From: Paulinella micropora
Taxonomy: Eukaryota; Cercozoa; Imbricatea; Euglyphida; Paulinellidae
Assembly: GCA_019918135.1 (NCBI GenBank)
Contig: WBZZ01002490.1
Location: forward strand, 124,001-188,000
DNA length: 64,000 bases
Reading direction: 5' to 3'
Positions 9,825 through 18,840 of this stretch are shown piece after piece (the first letter of the stretch is position 1; every line of letters begins with the position of its first letter). The notes under the pieces are model-generated. The model had not been told where the DNA came from and did not search any database. It saw nothing but the letters and a program-made list of their open reading frames with translations. A program made the translations under genes and the position numbers.

Positions 9825-10695
9825 CCCTTTCCCGCCGCCTTTTCCGGTCGTATCATAGTCGTGCAAAACTTAGCACCAAATGAATGGGCCGCTCCGGTCT
9901 TTTTCCTCCTCGAAATAACATATGTTTTCCCGCGGAAAAAAACGCGCGCCAAAATTTTTTGTTGTTGCGCAAATGACAAGTCTTGCACACTCCCTTCTCC
10001 TTTGGAGGGAGCGGGAAGATAAGGAGGAGGGGGAAGAGAAGGGGAAGGGGGGGGGGGGGGAAAGAGGGGCGGGGGAAAAAGGGGGGAAGGAGAAGAGAAC
10101 GGGGGCGCCCCTCTCTCTCCTCCTTCCCCAGCCCTTTAAACAAACGAAAGGGGGGGAGGGAGGGGGAGGGGAGGGTTTTCCTCCCTCTTCCCTCTTCCCT
10201 CCCTCTTCCCTCTTTCTTCCCTCTCCCTTCTTCCCTCCGTTCCCCCTCCCCTTTTTTCGAGCAGGAGGATTTTTCTTTTTCTCTTTCTCTCTTCTTTTTT
10301 TGCATAAAATTTGTCGCCAAATTTGCGTGTGTGTGCGCCTGAATTGATATGGCCGAGAAAGGCTGTATTGCCAGAAAAGCCTGGAAACGCTGCCTTTTTC
10401 GACCATATCACATGCACAGACCGCGAAGCCGCCTTCGCTAAAAGCGCCATCAAGAATGTACCAAAAAATCCGCCAGAACTCTTTCAGCCGGAATCTCGGC
10501 AAGAGAAAGGGGGGGGGGGGCGCCCGGCATTGGGGGGCTTAGTTGAGATGTTTCATGTATTTTTTTGTAGCTTCTGCGCTCTCCCCCTCCCTTTGCCCTT
10601 CCCCTGTTCTTTGAGCCCCCCGGGCTCCGGGGGGCTCAGGGGGCTCAGGGGGGAGGAAGGAAAAAAGGGGGGGGAGGGGGGGAGCGCCCCCCCCT
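9825..10695 (+). repeat. R1 composite repeat, copy 5
   Basis: Full-length in layout except that the first hairpin is reduced. The second hairpin lies at about 10346-10412. It ends with GAGCCCCCCGGGCTC and G/C tracts, immediately followed by the left-end repeat of the Fanzor transposon. Confidence 0.75.
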
Positions 10696-10696
10696 C

Positions 10697-10975
10697 TAAA
10701 GCCACAAATCAACGTACTCACTTTGTGACCAAGTACAGGCATGGCCCTGCCCCTTGGCTTTATGGGCACTGTCTTGACTACAAACTCCGTCTAAGTCATA
10801 CGACGAGTGACTTCTCCAATGAGGCGGCGCATTCTCTGGGGCAGAGGGGCAAGGCCCCCCGAGCCTCCCCTCCCCCCTACATGCTGCGCCAGCGGGCGGG
10901 CCCCAAGAGGATAAAGCCCGAGAGAAGAAGCTCAAACCCGCGCCGCCTCATTGGAGAAGTCACTCGCGTTCTCTG
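10697..10975 (+). mobile_element. Left-end fragment of the Fanzor transposon
   Basis: Matches the sequence before the Fanzor gene (24805-25030): CACAAATCAACGTACTCAC, TTTGTGACCAAGTACAGG, GTCTAAGTCATACGACGAG, then a GC hairpin (GGCAAGGCCCCCCGAG ... CCAGCGGGCGGG). It continues with a second, shorter copy of the GCCGCCTCATTGGAGAAGTC motif in inverted orientation at about 10945. No Fanzor coding region follows, so this is a stripped, MITE-like derivative. Confidence 0.65.
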
Positions 10976-11193
10976 CTTCACCCCCCCCCCTCCCTCTACC
11001 GCTCCTAGTTTTCAGTGTCAAGTGTAAGACTTTTTTGAGTTTTCATTAAAAAACTTCTTTTGCAGTTCTTGGCGCCCCACTCCCCCATGCTTCTTTCCTC
11101 TCCCTCTCCTATTTCTCAGTGTCAAGTGTAAGATTTGTCGAGCTTTAATAAAAAAAAGTTACAATTTCTTGGCGCGCCCTTATTTCAGCCATA
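10976..11193. repeat. 3' cassettes
   Basis: Two cassette cores (about 11015-11060 and 11118-11170), in the orientation expected for the minus-strand gene that ends at 11194. Confidence 0.5.
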
Positions 11194-11710
11194 TTACAAC
11201 CCTGCGTACTGCGCTAGGCACTCACAGGCTGGACACTGCTGCAGGCTGTGGCGTGCCAGCAGATAGTTTTCCCGATTTTCAGGGTGATAGATTCGGGGGT
11301 AGACGTTCTTGTTGAGCACGTGGCGGCATTGCGCGCTCGTGTGGTAGAGGCGCTCGCCGGGGAACACCGCCAGCAGCGGAGCCTGTCGTCGCATTTGGTT
11401 GTTCCACAAAGACCCTGATATGTCCTGTATCGATGACACAGCCACCACCACCGTCGCTGGCAGCGCTCCTGCCGGGGGGGCAGGCCCCCCGCGCGCAAGC
11501 GGCCTGGCTCTTGGCTTGGGCGACAACTCTAGCACGCCGCTGCACGTTGGCTTTTTGCTGCTCAAGCTTCAGTTCGCGCCGACCAAGATCTTCGTGCCGC
11601 CGTGCTAGTTCAAAGTGTTGCGCTCGCAAAATAGCTAGCTGTTGGTTCTGCTGCCAAGCCTGCAGGCTTTCGCGGCGGCTTTGTTCTCTCCCCCGCTGGA
11701 GGGGCTAGGA
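11194..11710 (-). CDS. Coiled-coil protein with Cys/His tail, split frames
   Basis: One frame from about 11710 gives a long coiled coil (LQAWQQNQQLAILRAQHFEL, RRELKLEQQKANVQRRAR). After a GC hairpin (about 11470-11510, GGGGGGGCAGGCCCCCCGCG) coding-like sequence continues in another frame to 11194, with HTSAQCRHVLNKNVYPRIYH and QQCPACECLAQY, a Cys/His-rich tail. The hairpin has the look of the GC elements found at 17628 and in the Fanzor derivative, so an insertion may have split the gene. Function unknown. Confidence 0.45.
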
Positions 11711-12117
11711 TATTAATCGACAAATTGAGGAGTCTCCGTGCATACGCGCCCTCTAGTGTTTTTACTGCACTCCTAGGTCTAATAACCGCAAGCACGGATT
11801 GTCGGGTCGCGTCGGCTGTCTGACTCAGACGGAGAGGGGGGAGGGGGCAAGGACAGATGGTAATTTGTCCCTCCCCCTGTCCCTTTCTTCTTCCACTCAT
11901 AGTTTTCGGTTCCAAGTGTAAGACCATCGAGCTTTAATTAAAAAAACATTCGCACTTTTTGGCGCCCCCTTTCCCTCCCTCTCTCAGTTCTCAGTGGCCA
12001 TGACAGATCGTGTTTCCTTCAAGTTTTCTGTCTTAGTTTTCAGTGCCAAAATTAAGACTTTGTCAAGGATTTTTATTATTATTATTTTTGCGCTTTCTTA
12101 GCGCGCCCCCACTCCTC
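11711..12117. other. Intergenic, mixed sequence and 3' cassettes
   Basis: About 11711-11830 is complex sequence of unknown origin. Cassettes lie at about 11905-11955 and 12035-12090. No supported gene. Confidence 0.4.
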
Positions 12118-12930
12118 CCCCTTTCCCGCCGCCTTTTCCTATCGTATCATAGTCATGCCAAACTTAGCGCCAAATGAACGGGCCGCTACGGTCTCTTTCA
12201 TCGGGGTAGCATATGTTTTCTTGCGGAAAAAAACGCGCGCCAAAACCTTTTTTTGTTGCGCAAATGACAAGTCTTGCGCACTCCCTTCCCCTTCGGAAGG
12301 AGGAAGATAAGGGGGAGGGGGGAGAGAAGGGGCAGGGGAGAGAAAAGGGGGAGCGGGGGAAAAAAGGGGGAAGGGGGCGCCCCTCTCTCTCCCCCCTCCC
12401 TCTCTCTTCCCTCTTCCCTTCGTTGCCCCTCCCCTTTTTTCCGAGCAGGAAGATTTTTCTCTTTCTCTTTCTCTGTTCTTTTTTTTTGCACAGAATTTAT
12501 CGCCAAATTTGCGTATGTGTGCGCCTGGAATGATATGGCCGAAAATGGCAGTATTGTCAGAAAAGCCTGGAAACGCTGCCTTTTTCAGTCATATCACATG
12601 CACGGACCGCCAAGCCGCCTTCGCTAAAAGCGCCATCAAGAAAGTACCAAAAAATCCGCCAGAACTCGTTCAGCCGGAGTCTCGACAAGGGAGATGGAGG
12701 GGGGGGGCGCCCGGCATTTGGAGGGGGGGGGGGCGCTTAGTGGAGACGTTTCATGTATTTTTTTTGTAGCTTCTGCGCTCTGCCCCTCTCCCCTTGCCCT
12801 TCCCCTGTTATTTGAGCCCCCCGGGCTCAGGGGGCTCAAGAGAAGAACAGAAAAAAAAGGGGGGGAGCGGGGGGGCGCCCCCCCCCTATGTGGGCTCTCA
12901 AAAGAAAAGTTTATTTATTTTTGCTCTTTC
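12118..12930 (+). repeat. R1 composite repeat, copy 6
   Basis: Lacks part of the first hairpin; holds the AAATGAACGGGCCGCT block, AAATGACAAGTCTTG, second hairpin (about 12529-12596, arms diverged), CTTCGCTAAAAGCGCC and the GAGCCCCCCGGGCTC end. Confidence 0.75.
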
Positions 12931-13334
12931 CCTAAAGCCACAAATTTAGCCTGGTCTGTGGAGCAAGGCCCCCCACCCCGAGCCCCCTCCCCTTTTTCTC
13001 CCTCTCTTTAGTTCTCAGTGCCAAAACTAAAGTTTTGTCAAGAATTTTTTTATTGTTTGTCCATTCTTAGCGCGCCTCTGCCCCTTCCCTTTTTTTTGGT
13101 TCCAGTGTAAGACCGTCGAGCTTTAATTAAATTCAGCGTAATTTACCTTTTCTCTCTTCGTTCTCAGTGCCAAGTGTAAGACCTTGTCGAGTTTTAATTC
13201 AGCATAAATTTCGCACATTCTTTGGCGCCTCCCTCCCCCTGCCACTTCTCTCGCCAGCTCCAAGTTCTTTCCTAGTTCTCAGTTCCAAGATTAAAACTTT
13301 GCCAAGGATTTTTTTAATTATTTTTTTTGTACAT
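12931..13334. repeat. Fanzor left-end scrap and 3' cassettes
   Basis: 12932-12995 matches the extreme left end of the Fanzor transposon (AAAGCCACAAATTT...) fused to a short GC hairpin (GCAAGGCCCCCCACCCCGAG). The rest is four 3' cassettes in a row (about 13015, 13100, 13165, 13285). Confidence 0.5.
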
Positions 13335-13905
13335 TCCTAGCGCCAAATGAACGGGCCGCCCCGGTCTCTTTCCTCAAGGTAACATATGTTTTCCCGCGGA
13401 AACAAACGCGGGCCAATTCTTTTTTTTGTTGCACAAATGACAAGTCCTGCGCACTCCCTCTTTCTCTTCTTTTTTTTCACAAAACTTGTCGCCAAATTTG
13501 CGTATGTATGCGCCTGGAATGATATGGCCGAAAAAGGCAGTATTGCCAGAAAAGAATGAGAACGCTGCCTTTTTCGGCCATATCATACGCACAGACAGTC
13601 AAGCCGTAATATTTTGCGCCATCAAGAAAGTACCAAAAAATCCGCCGGAACTCGTTCAGCCGGAGTCTCGACAAGGGAGATGGGGGGGAGGGGGCGCCCG
13701 GCATTGAGGGGCTTAGTCGAGGCGTTTCATATATTTTTTTTGGTAGCTTCTGCGCTCTCTCCCTCCCCCCTTGCCCTTCCCCTGTTCTTTGAGCCCCCCG
13801 GGCTCAGGGGGCTCAAGGGGAAAGAAAAAAAAGGAGGAGAGGGGGGGGGCGCCCCCCCCCCCATGTGGGCTCTCAAAAAAAAGTTTATTTATTTTTGCTC
13901 TTTCT
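13335..13905 (+). repeat. R1 composite repeat, copy 7 (perfect hairpin)
   Basis: Short copy with the best-preserved hairpin in the window: arms 13520-13540 and 13565-13585 pair over 21 bases without mismatch, around a 24-base loop. It is bounded by GCCAAATTTGCGTATGTATG on the left and the GAGCCCCCCGGGCTC end on the right. Confidence 0.8.
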
Positions 13906-14070
13906 CTAAAGCCACAAATTTAGCCTGGTCTGTAGAGCAAGGCCCCCCACCCCGAGCTCCCTCCCCTTTTTCTCCCTCTCCAGTGTAAGAACGTCGAGCT
14001 TTAATTAAATTCAGCGTAATTTACGTTTTCTTGGGCGCGCCCCTGCGGGGTAACAAAGGTTATATAATAA
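13906..14070. repeat. Fanzor left-end scrap and 3' cassette
   Basis: 13908-13975 repeats the scrap seen at 12932 almost exactly, so R1 copies 6 and 7 were probably duplicated with this scrap attached. A 3' cassette follows at about 13980-14030. Confidence 0.5.
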
Positions 14071-14075
14071 ATCAA

Positions 14076-14345
14076 ATGTCCCTGCGCGAGGCCACTCCGC
14101 CCAAAAGGCCCGGCTAAAGCAGCCCCGTCGCAGCCCGTGAAAGCCCTTGGCCTGCCGAGACACAATTATATGACAATGCGATAAGCATCCTGCTGGGGGG
14201 CATGTTTGGCGACCTGAGGCCTTCCCAAGAACAGACGCCTATGGGGCAGCCCAGCAGGTGGACTGAGCATACTGCCATGATGTTATGCCTTAAACTAAAC
14301 TCGGCCCGCTTTAGCTCATGGATTTTTTCAAATAAGGAAAAATGA
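14076..14345 (+). pseudogene. 5' fragment of the ADP-ribosylglycohydrolase-like gene
   Basis: Aligns with the first 260 or so bases of the gene at 14495, including the TTATATAATAAATCAAATG start region, LLGGMFGDLR and WTEHTAMM. It has small indels relative to the intact gene and ends in unrelated sequence, so it is a truncated duplicate lying just upstream of its parent. Confidence 0.75.
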
Positions 14346-14476
14346 CAATGTGACTGGGGGCTTCTCCTTTTTTGCACCTGGCTCACGCTCCGCCTCTCCC
14401 CCCCCCCCCCTCTCTACTCTTTCCTTTGGATTTTTTCTTCTTTCTCCTGTTTCTCTCCCGAGTCATTGTAGCCAAG

Positions 14477-14485
14477 TTATATAAG
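14477..14485 (+). promoter_or_regulatory. TATA-like box right before the ATG
   Basis: TTATATAAG lies 10 bases before the ATG at 14495 and is kept in the truncated duplicate (about 14059-14067), which argues for function. So close to the start codon, it implies a very short 5' leader. Confidence 0.45.
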
Positions 14486-14494
14486 AAAATCAAA

Positions 14495-15457
14495 ATGTCC
14501 CTGCGCGAGGCCACTCCGCCCAACAAGGCCTGGCTAAAGCAGCCCGCCGCAGCCCGAGCAAGTGCTGCGCCGGCCGAGACAAGACTATATAGCCATGCGA
14601 TCAGCATCCTGCTGGGGGGCATGCTTGGCGACCTAAAGTTTTTGCCAGAGCAGATGGCTGCGGGGCAACCCCGCAAGTGGACTGGGCATACTGCCATGAT
14701 GTTGTGCCTGTTAGACACGCTCGTGTCGACCAAGCGCGGCCAATTAGTAAACCCTAGCGAGCTGCGCCAGAGCTTCGACAGCAGCCAGTCAGAGGGTGAC
14801 TGCGGTCGTTCCATGGACAGCGCCCCCCTTTTGCGCACGGCCCCCGTCGCTATCAATTACCACGACAACGCCAAGCTGTGTCTGCTGGCGGCGTACGTGC
14901 AGAGCAGAACGACGCACGAGCACCCGGCGACGCTCCAGTGCGCTATGGTTTTTTCTTTTCTCCTCTATCGCGCGCTGCGCCTCGTCAAGGCAGAACAAGC
15001 GCTCGGGCTTAACCAAATTCTAGGTAGAGACGACAACTCTCTGGCGGCTGAAATCAACCGAGAACTTGCCGGCATGTGCGCGGACGACAAGGCCTGGCTA
15101 AAGCAGCATGGGTGGCACGGCCATGACCAGCTGCACCGGGATTTTCCCTCGGTTCTTATGGATGACGTTGTCAAACTAGTCACCAGCCAGCTAGGTTCCA
15201 AATGGGACTGGCGTTCGGACGGCTTTTTGCAAACACGCACCAGGTCTGCGCGGATCGATCTTACCAACTGTCTAGACGCGCTGGCAGTGTGTTTGCACCT
15301 GCTGCACCTCTGGGCTGGTTCGCTCCAGCGAGCGCAGGATAAGTTGGAGCAAGTCCGGAGGGAATTCTCCGACTCCGATCTGTCCGGTAGCACCGACTCC
15401 ATTGCAGTGCTGGTGTGTCAGCTAGTTGGGGCGCTCTATGGTCTCGGATTGGATTGA
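14495..15457 (+). CDS. ADP-ribosylglycohydrolase-like protein (degenerate active site)
   Basis: 320 aa from the ATG at 14495, preferred over upstream non-ATG starts because the homology and the duplicate at 14076 begin here. The ARH/DraG fold is suggested by LLGGMLGD (39-46), WTGHTAMMLCLLDTL (62-76), a central helical part with THEHPATLQCAMVFSFLL, and SGSTDSIAVLVCQLVGALYG near the C terminus. Family members remove ADP-ribose from proteins with two metal ions held by Asp residues in (S/T)-D-D-T and D-x-D-T motifs; here these read T-G-H-T and S-T-D-S, so several ligands are missing and activity is doubtful. The last codons and the TGA stop lie in the right-end repeat of the Fanzor derivative (GGATTGGATTGAAATC), so the natural C terminus may have been replaced. 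Confidence 0.75.
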   Translation: MSLREATPPNKAWLKQPAAARASAAPAETRLYSHAISILLGGMLGDLKFLPEQMAAGQPRKWTGHTAMMLCLLDTLVSTKRGQLVNPSELRQSFDSSQSEGDCGRSMDSAPLLRTAPVAINYHDNAKLCLLAAYVQSRTTHEHPATLQCAMVFSFLLYRALRLVKAEQALGLNQILGRDDNSLAAEINRELAGMCADDKAWLKQHGWHGHDQLHRDFPSVLMDDVVKLVTSQLGSKWDWRSDGFLQTRTRSARIDLTNCLDALAVCLHLLHLWAGSLQRAQDKLEQVRREFSDSDLSGSTDSIAVLVCQLVGALYGLGLD

Positions 15458-16505
15458 AATCTTAGAGAGGTGAAAACCCCTCCAGAGATTCCTACAGCTG
15501 GAAGGGAGAAAGGGCAGCACGCGGCACATCCCCCTCCCTTCTCAGAGCGGGGGGCAAAAGCCCCCCGAGCCCCCCTTCAGCCCGCGCCAGCGGGCTGTAG
15601 CAGTCTCAAGAGGATGTTGCGACTGGCGTTCATGTCGCGTCCGTGCTGCAGGGCGCACCACTGGCAGCTGTACGTCTTGGCAGCTTTGATGTCTCTCCAC
15701 AGCGCCCCACATTGCGTACACGCCTGTGCCACCCCGCTGGCGCGGGCTGGAATGGAGAAAAGGGGGGGCGCGGGGGGCATGTCCCCCGGCGCGGGCTGCA
15801 GGGGGGGTCACGGGGGGCGGCGCCCCCCGCATCTGGCGGCTTTCTTGTGCACGTCCTGGACCCTGTTGTAGATCTTGTCGCGCACTCGAGTAATAGCGCG
15901 CCGTAGGCGCCAGCGGTTCCGCTTCTTGCTGCTGTCCTTAGCCAGTAGCTCGACCTTGCTCAGCAGCTTGTCTATGTGTTTCTGCAATCGGTACACGCGT
16001 CCAGCCCGCTGCCGCGGGCTGGAATGGAGAAAAGGGGGGGGCGCGGGGGGCCTGCCCCCCGGGTTGACTCTTTTCCAGTGGAAGAACTTGCCCTTCTGGC
16101 TAAGATTTGAGATGGCAGAGGCCCTCGCCGCTTGCAGGTCCCGAATGGCCACTTCGCGGATGTCGTAGGGCACGCTGAGAAGCCACGGCCTGGCTCGCAC
16201 GAATTTGCTACCTTCTTTCACAAACCGCAGGCGCAGAGTATCTAGATCAAAGTCGCCCCGGGGGGCTCCGCCCCCCGCGCCCCCCCCCGGGCCCTGCATG
16301 CTACCCTCCAGCCCGCGTAAGCGGGGTGGGGAGGCTCGGGGAGCCTTTCTTTCTGGTCCCACAGAGTAAGCCGTCTCATTGGAGAAGTCGCTTGCCGTAT
16401 GACTTAGGCGGAGTTTGTCGTCGAGGCAGGACCCATAAAGCCAAGGGCAGGGCCATGCCTGTAGCTGGTCACAAAGTGAACAGGTTAAATTTGTGAGTTT
16501 AGAGG
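15455..16505 (-). mobile_element. Fanzor transposon deletion derivative with GC-hairpin joints
   Basis: Read on the minus strand: left end (about 16505-16345), GC-hairpin block (16257-16345), Fanzor segment 1 (FDLDTLRLRFVKEGSKFVRA to KFFHWKRVN), GC block (16009-16062), segment 2 (VYRLQKHIDKLLSKVELLAK to VQDVHKKAA), double GC block (15722-15835), segment 3 (zinc finger CTQCGALWRDIKAAKTYSCQ to NASRNILLRLL), GC block (15549-15600), right end (15545-15455). Every deletion relative to the full element at 24805-27050 is capped by a GC hairpin. The RuvC Asp and Glu regions are gone, so no nuclease can be made. Confidence 0.85.
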
Positions 16506-17145
16506 GAGAACAAAAATAAACAAACTTTCTTTTCGGAGCCCGCAGGGGGGGGAGTGCCCCCCCCCCTCCCCCTCCCCTCCCCCTTCCCTCCCCCTCCCTC
16601 TCCACCTTTCTTCTCTCTCCCCCTTCGCCCTCTCTCTTCCTAGATTTCTGCGGATCCCGGCAGGATTTTTTTTTTCTTTTTTTTTTCTCGCGTGAAATTT
16701 GTCGCCAAATGTGAGTGTGTGCGTATTTCCCGGGGAAAGGGAAGGCGTGTCAGAATTGTGCCCCACCCATCAAAAAGTTTTTTGGCACCCTTCCCCTCGG
16801 GAGAGGCTGGGGGGGGGGGGGGGGAACAGGGGAGAGGGAGGGAAGGGGGGGTGGCGTCCACCCCCCTCCCTCTTCTCCCCCCCTCTTGTCTCTCTCCCTT
16901 ATTCCCCCCCCCCCCTCTCCCCCTTCCCTCTCTTTCCCTCTTCCTAGATTTCTGCTGATCCCGGACAGGATTTTTTTTCTCTCTCTTTTTTTCTTGCGTG
17001 AAATTCGTCGCCAAATGTGCATGCGTGCGTATTTCCCGGGGAAAGGAAAGTGCGCCAGAACTGTGCTCCACCAATCGAAAAATTTTCTTTGGCACCCTTC
17101 CCCTCGGGAGAGGCCCGGGGGGGAGGGGGGGGGGGGAGGGGCGGG
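16506..17145 (+). repeat. R2 repeat, two tandem copies
   Basis: Two copies (about 16640-16850 and 16930-17140) of a unit with TAGATTTCTGC(G/T)GATCCCGG, CGTGAAATTTGTCGCCAAATG, GCGTATTTCCCGGGGAAAGG, CAGAATTGTGC, AAAGTTTTTTGGCACCC and CCCCTCGGGAGAGGC, then G-tracts. It shares the GTCGCCAAAT block with R1 but lacks the big hairpin. Non-coding. About 16506-16640 is CT tract. Confidence 0.65.
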
Positions 17146-17147
17146 GT

Positions 17148-17180
17148 TCACCTCCTCAAGATTTCAATCCGATCTACTAG
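17148..17180 (+). mobile_element. Right-end scrap of the Fanzor transposon
   Basis: TTCACCTCCTCAAGATTTCA followed by ATCCGATCT matches the last 30 bases of the full element (27021-27050), alone and next to R2. It marks the terminus of the element independently. Confidence 0.6.
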
Positions 17181-17307
17181 GTCGCATCGGGCGTCATCCG
17201 TCGCATTTGAAGTTGTAATTAAAAGACTTTTTTTTAACTAGAGTGGTTTTTTTTAACACATGTAGCAAGATATAACACATAGACAGAGGGGCGAGCTCGC
17301 CGTTCTT

Positions 17308-18709
17308 TTAGCGCTGAACTCTTAGCTGGTGCAGCTCGAGAGCTTGCGCCAGGCGCTCGACTCCTGTGGTTGTGAGCTGCCAAGCCTTGCCTAGCTCTAG
17401 CGATCTCAGACCCGCTAGCTGTTCCAAGTGAATAAGCCCCCCGTCAGTCACTTCACGACAATTCCCGAGGCGCAGCTCGCACAGGCCTGTGAACCGCGAT
17501 AGGTGCTTCAGTGTGTCGTCGTTGATGCTTACGTTAAGTAGGTGCAGCCGCCAGAGATCCTTGGCAATGGGCATTTGTGTGAGCCACGTGCCAGCGTACT
17601 CGCCTTGGAGCTCTAGCCCGAGGCTGCGCTCCGGGGGGCAAGGCCCCCCGAGCCCCCCTTCAGCCCGCGCCAGCGGGCTGGCCGAGGCGCAGCTCCTGCA
17701 GCGAGCTCAGTTGTGACAGTGATTGCAACCAGTAGTCACTCAGGTAGCCAGCGTCGGCGAGTTGTAAGTGTGTAAGCCCTGGTGGCAGCCCGCGGGGGTC
17801 CGTGAGGTAGTCGAGATCGCGGCACTTCAGACGCGAGAGCTTGGGCAGAGCGGCAAGGTTCGTCGGGGATACACGCAGGATGCCGCAATGCGAAACCTCT
17901 AGCTCCTCCAGCTCTGGCAGCGCACTGCAGAGCTCGTTGAGGGAGGTGCGTTCAACACATGGAAGGTTGCGCAGACGGAGCCCCTGCAGACCAGGCAATG
18001 TTTGGATTTGGGCTAGCCAAGGAAGATCATCTTGTATCGTTTCCTCGAGCTCTAAGTTCAGCAGCCCCGGCGCAAGTTTCAGCAGCCTCATAAACCCTCG
18101 CAACCCAAGTGCGCCGCAGCGACGCAGGGCCAGTCGCTGCAACGAAGTCGGTAGGCGGGACACTTTCTCTCCGTACAAGCAATAACACCGTCTCAGCTCG
18201 AGTGTGTGGACCGAGGCGGGCAGCTGGGACAGGATATCGTCATCCAGGTGTCCTCTCTGGATTGAGACTACGGACAAGGGCGGATTCCCCGAAAGCAGTG
18301 CCAGAAGCTTGTCTTTGGTTAAGTAGTCGCCGCTGGCCTTCAGTCGCTGTGGCCTAAGCTGGCTCAATAAATTGTTAGAGGGAACGTTTGTCTTTGTGTC
18401 GGCCGCCAGGGCTAGCGAGCAGCAGAACCCCCCGGCCGCGAGAAAAGCGCGCCCCGCCGGAGAAGACAAGAAATGGCCATGGCTGCGGAGTCTGAGATCA
18501 AGCTCCAACACATTGCTTAGGCTCTGCCAGAAATGTCGCTTTTGCATGATAGACGCCCAGAGTTTGCAAACCCTGAACGCTGTGCGCAAACTCGCGGGCT
18601 CTCCGAGAAAGACCAGCACGACAGACCACATTGCTGGATCAACATTTAACCAGGAGGGTCCCGATGCGCGCAGGCACAACCGCTTCCGGGGAGATCGTGT
18701 GAATGGCAT
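17308..18709 (-). pseudogene. F-box/LRR protein split by a GC double-hairpin insertion
   Basis: The ATG at 18709 starts MPFTRSPRKRLCLRASG; an F-box-like segment follows (WSVVLVFLGEPASLRTAFRV, CKLWASIMQKRHFW), then about a dozen leucine-rich repeats (LELRRCYCLYG, LRLRNLPCVERTSLNEL, LKCRDLDYLTDPRGLPPGL). At 17628-17682 an inserted GC double hairpin breaks the repeat region; LRR sequence resumes after it (WRLHLLNVSINDDTLKHL, LCELRLGNCREVTDGGL) to a stop at 17308. Such proteins are substrate adaptors of SCF ubiquitin ligases. The interruption looks recent because both halves remain open. Confidence 0.75.
17628..17682. mobile_element. GC double-hairpin element inserted in LRR gene
   Basis: Two adjacent palindromes: GGGGGGCAAGGCCCCCC and CAGCCCGCGCCAGCGGGCTG, joined by GAGCCCCCCTT. 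Nearly the same unit occurs at 15549-15600, and relatives at 15722, 16009, 16257, 10846, 23930, 24955, 20815 and 58725. The element interrupts an otherwise continuous LRR ORF. The layout is like the double-hairpin elements known from some fungal and algal organelle genomes; relatedness is not implied. Confidence 0.7.
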
Positions 18710-18840
18710 TGGCGGTGCCTCACGAGCGAGGGCTAAAGAAAAAAGAACGGCAGAGCCACGTGGCACAACAGAAAATCGCAACGGTGATACGTTGTGTCTA
18801 CAAAGCACAGAACTGCTGATTTAAACTTTTTAAACGTCAG

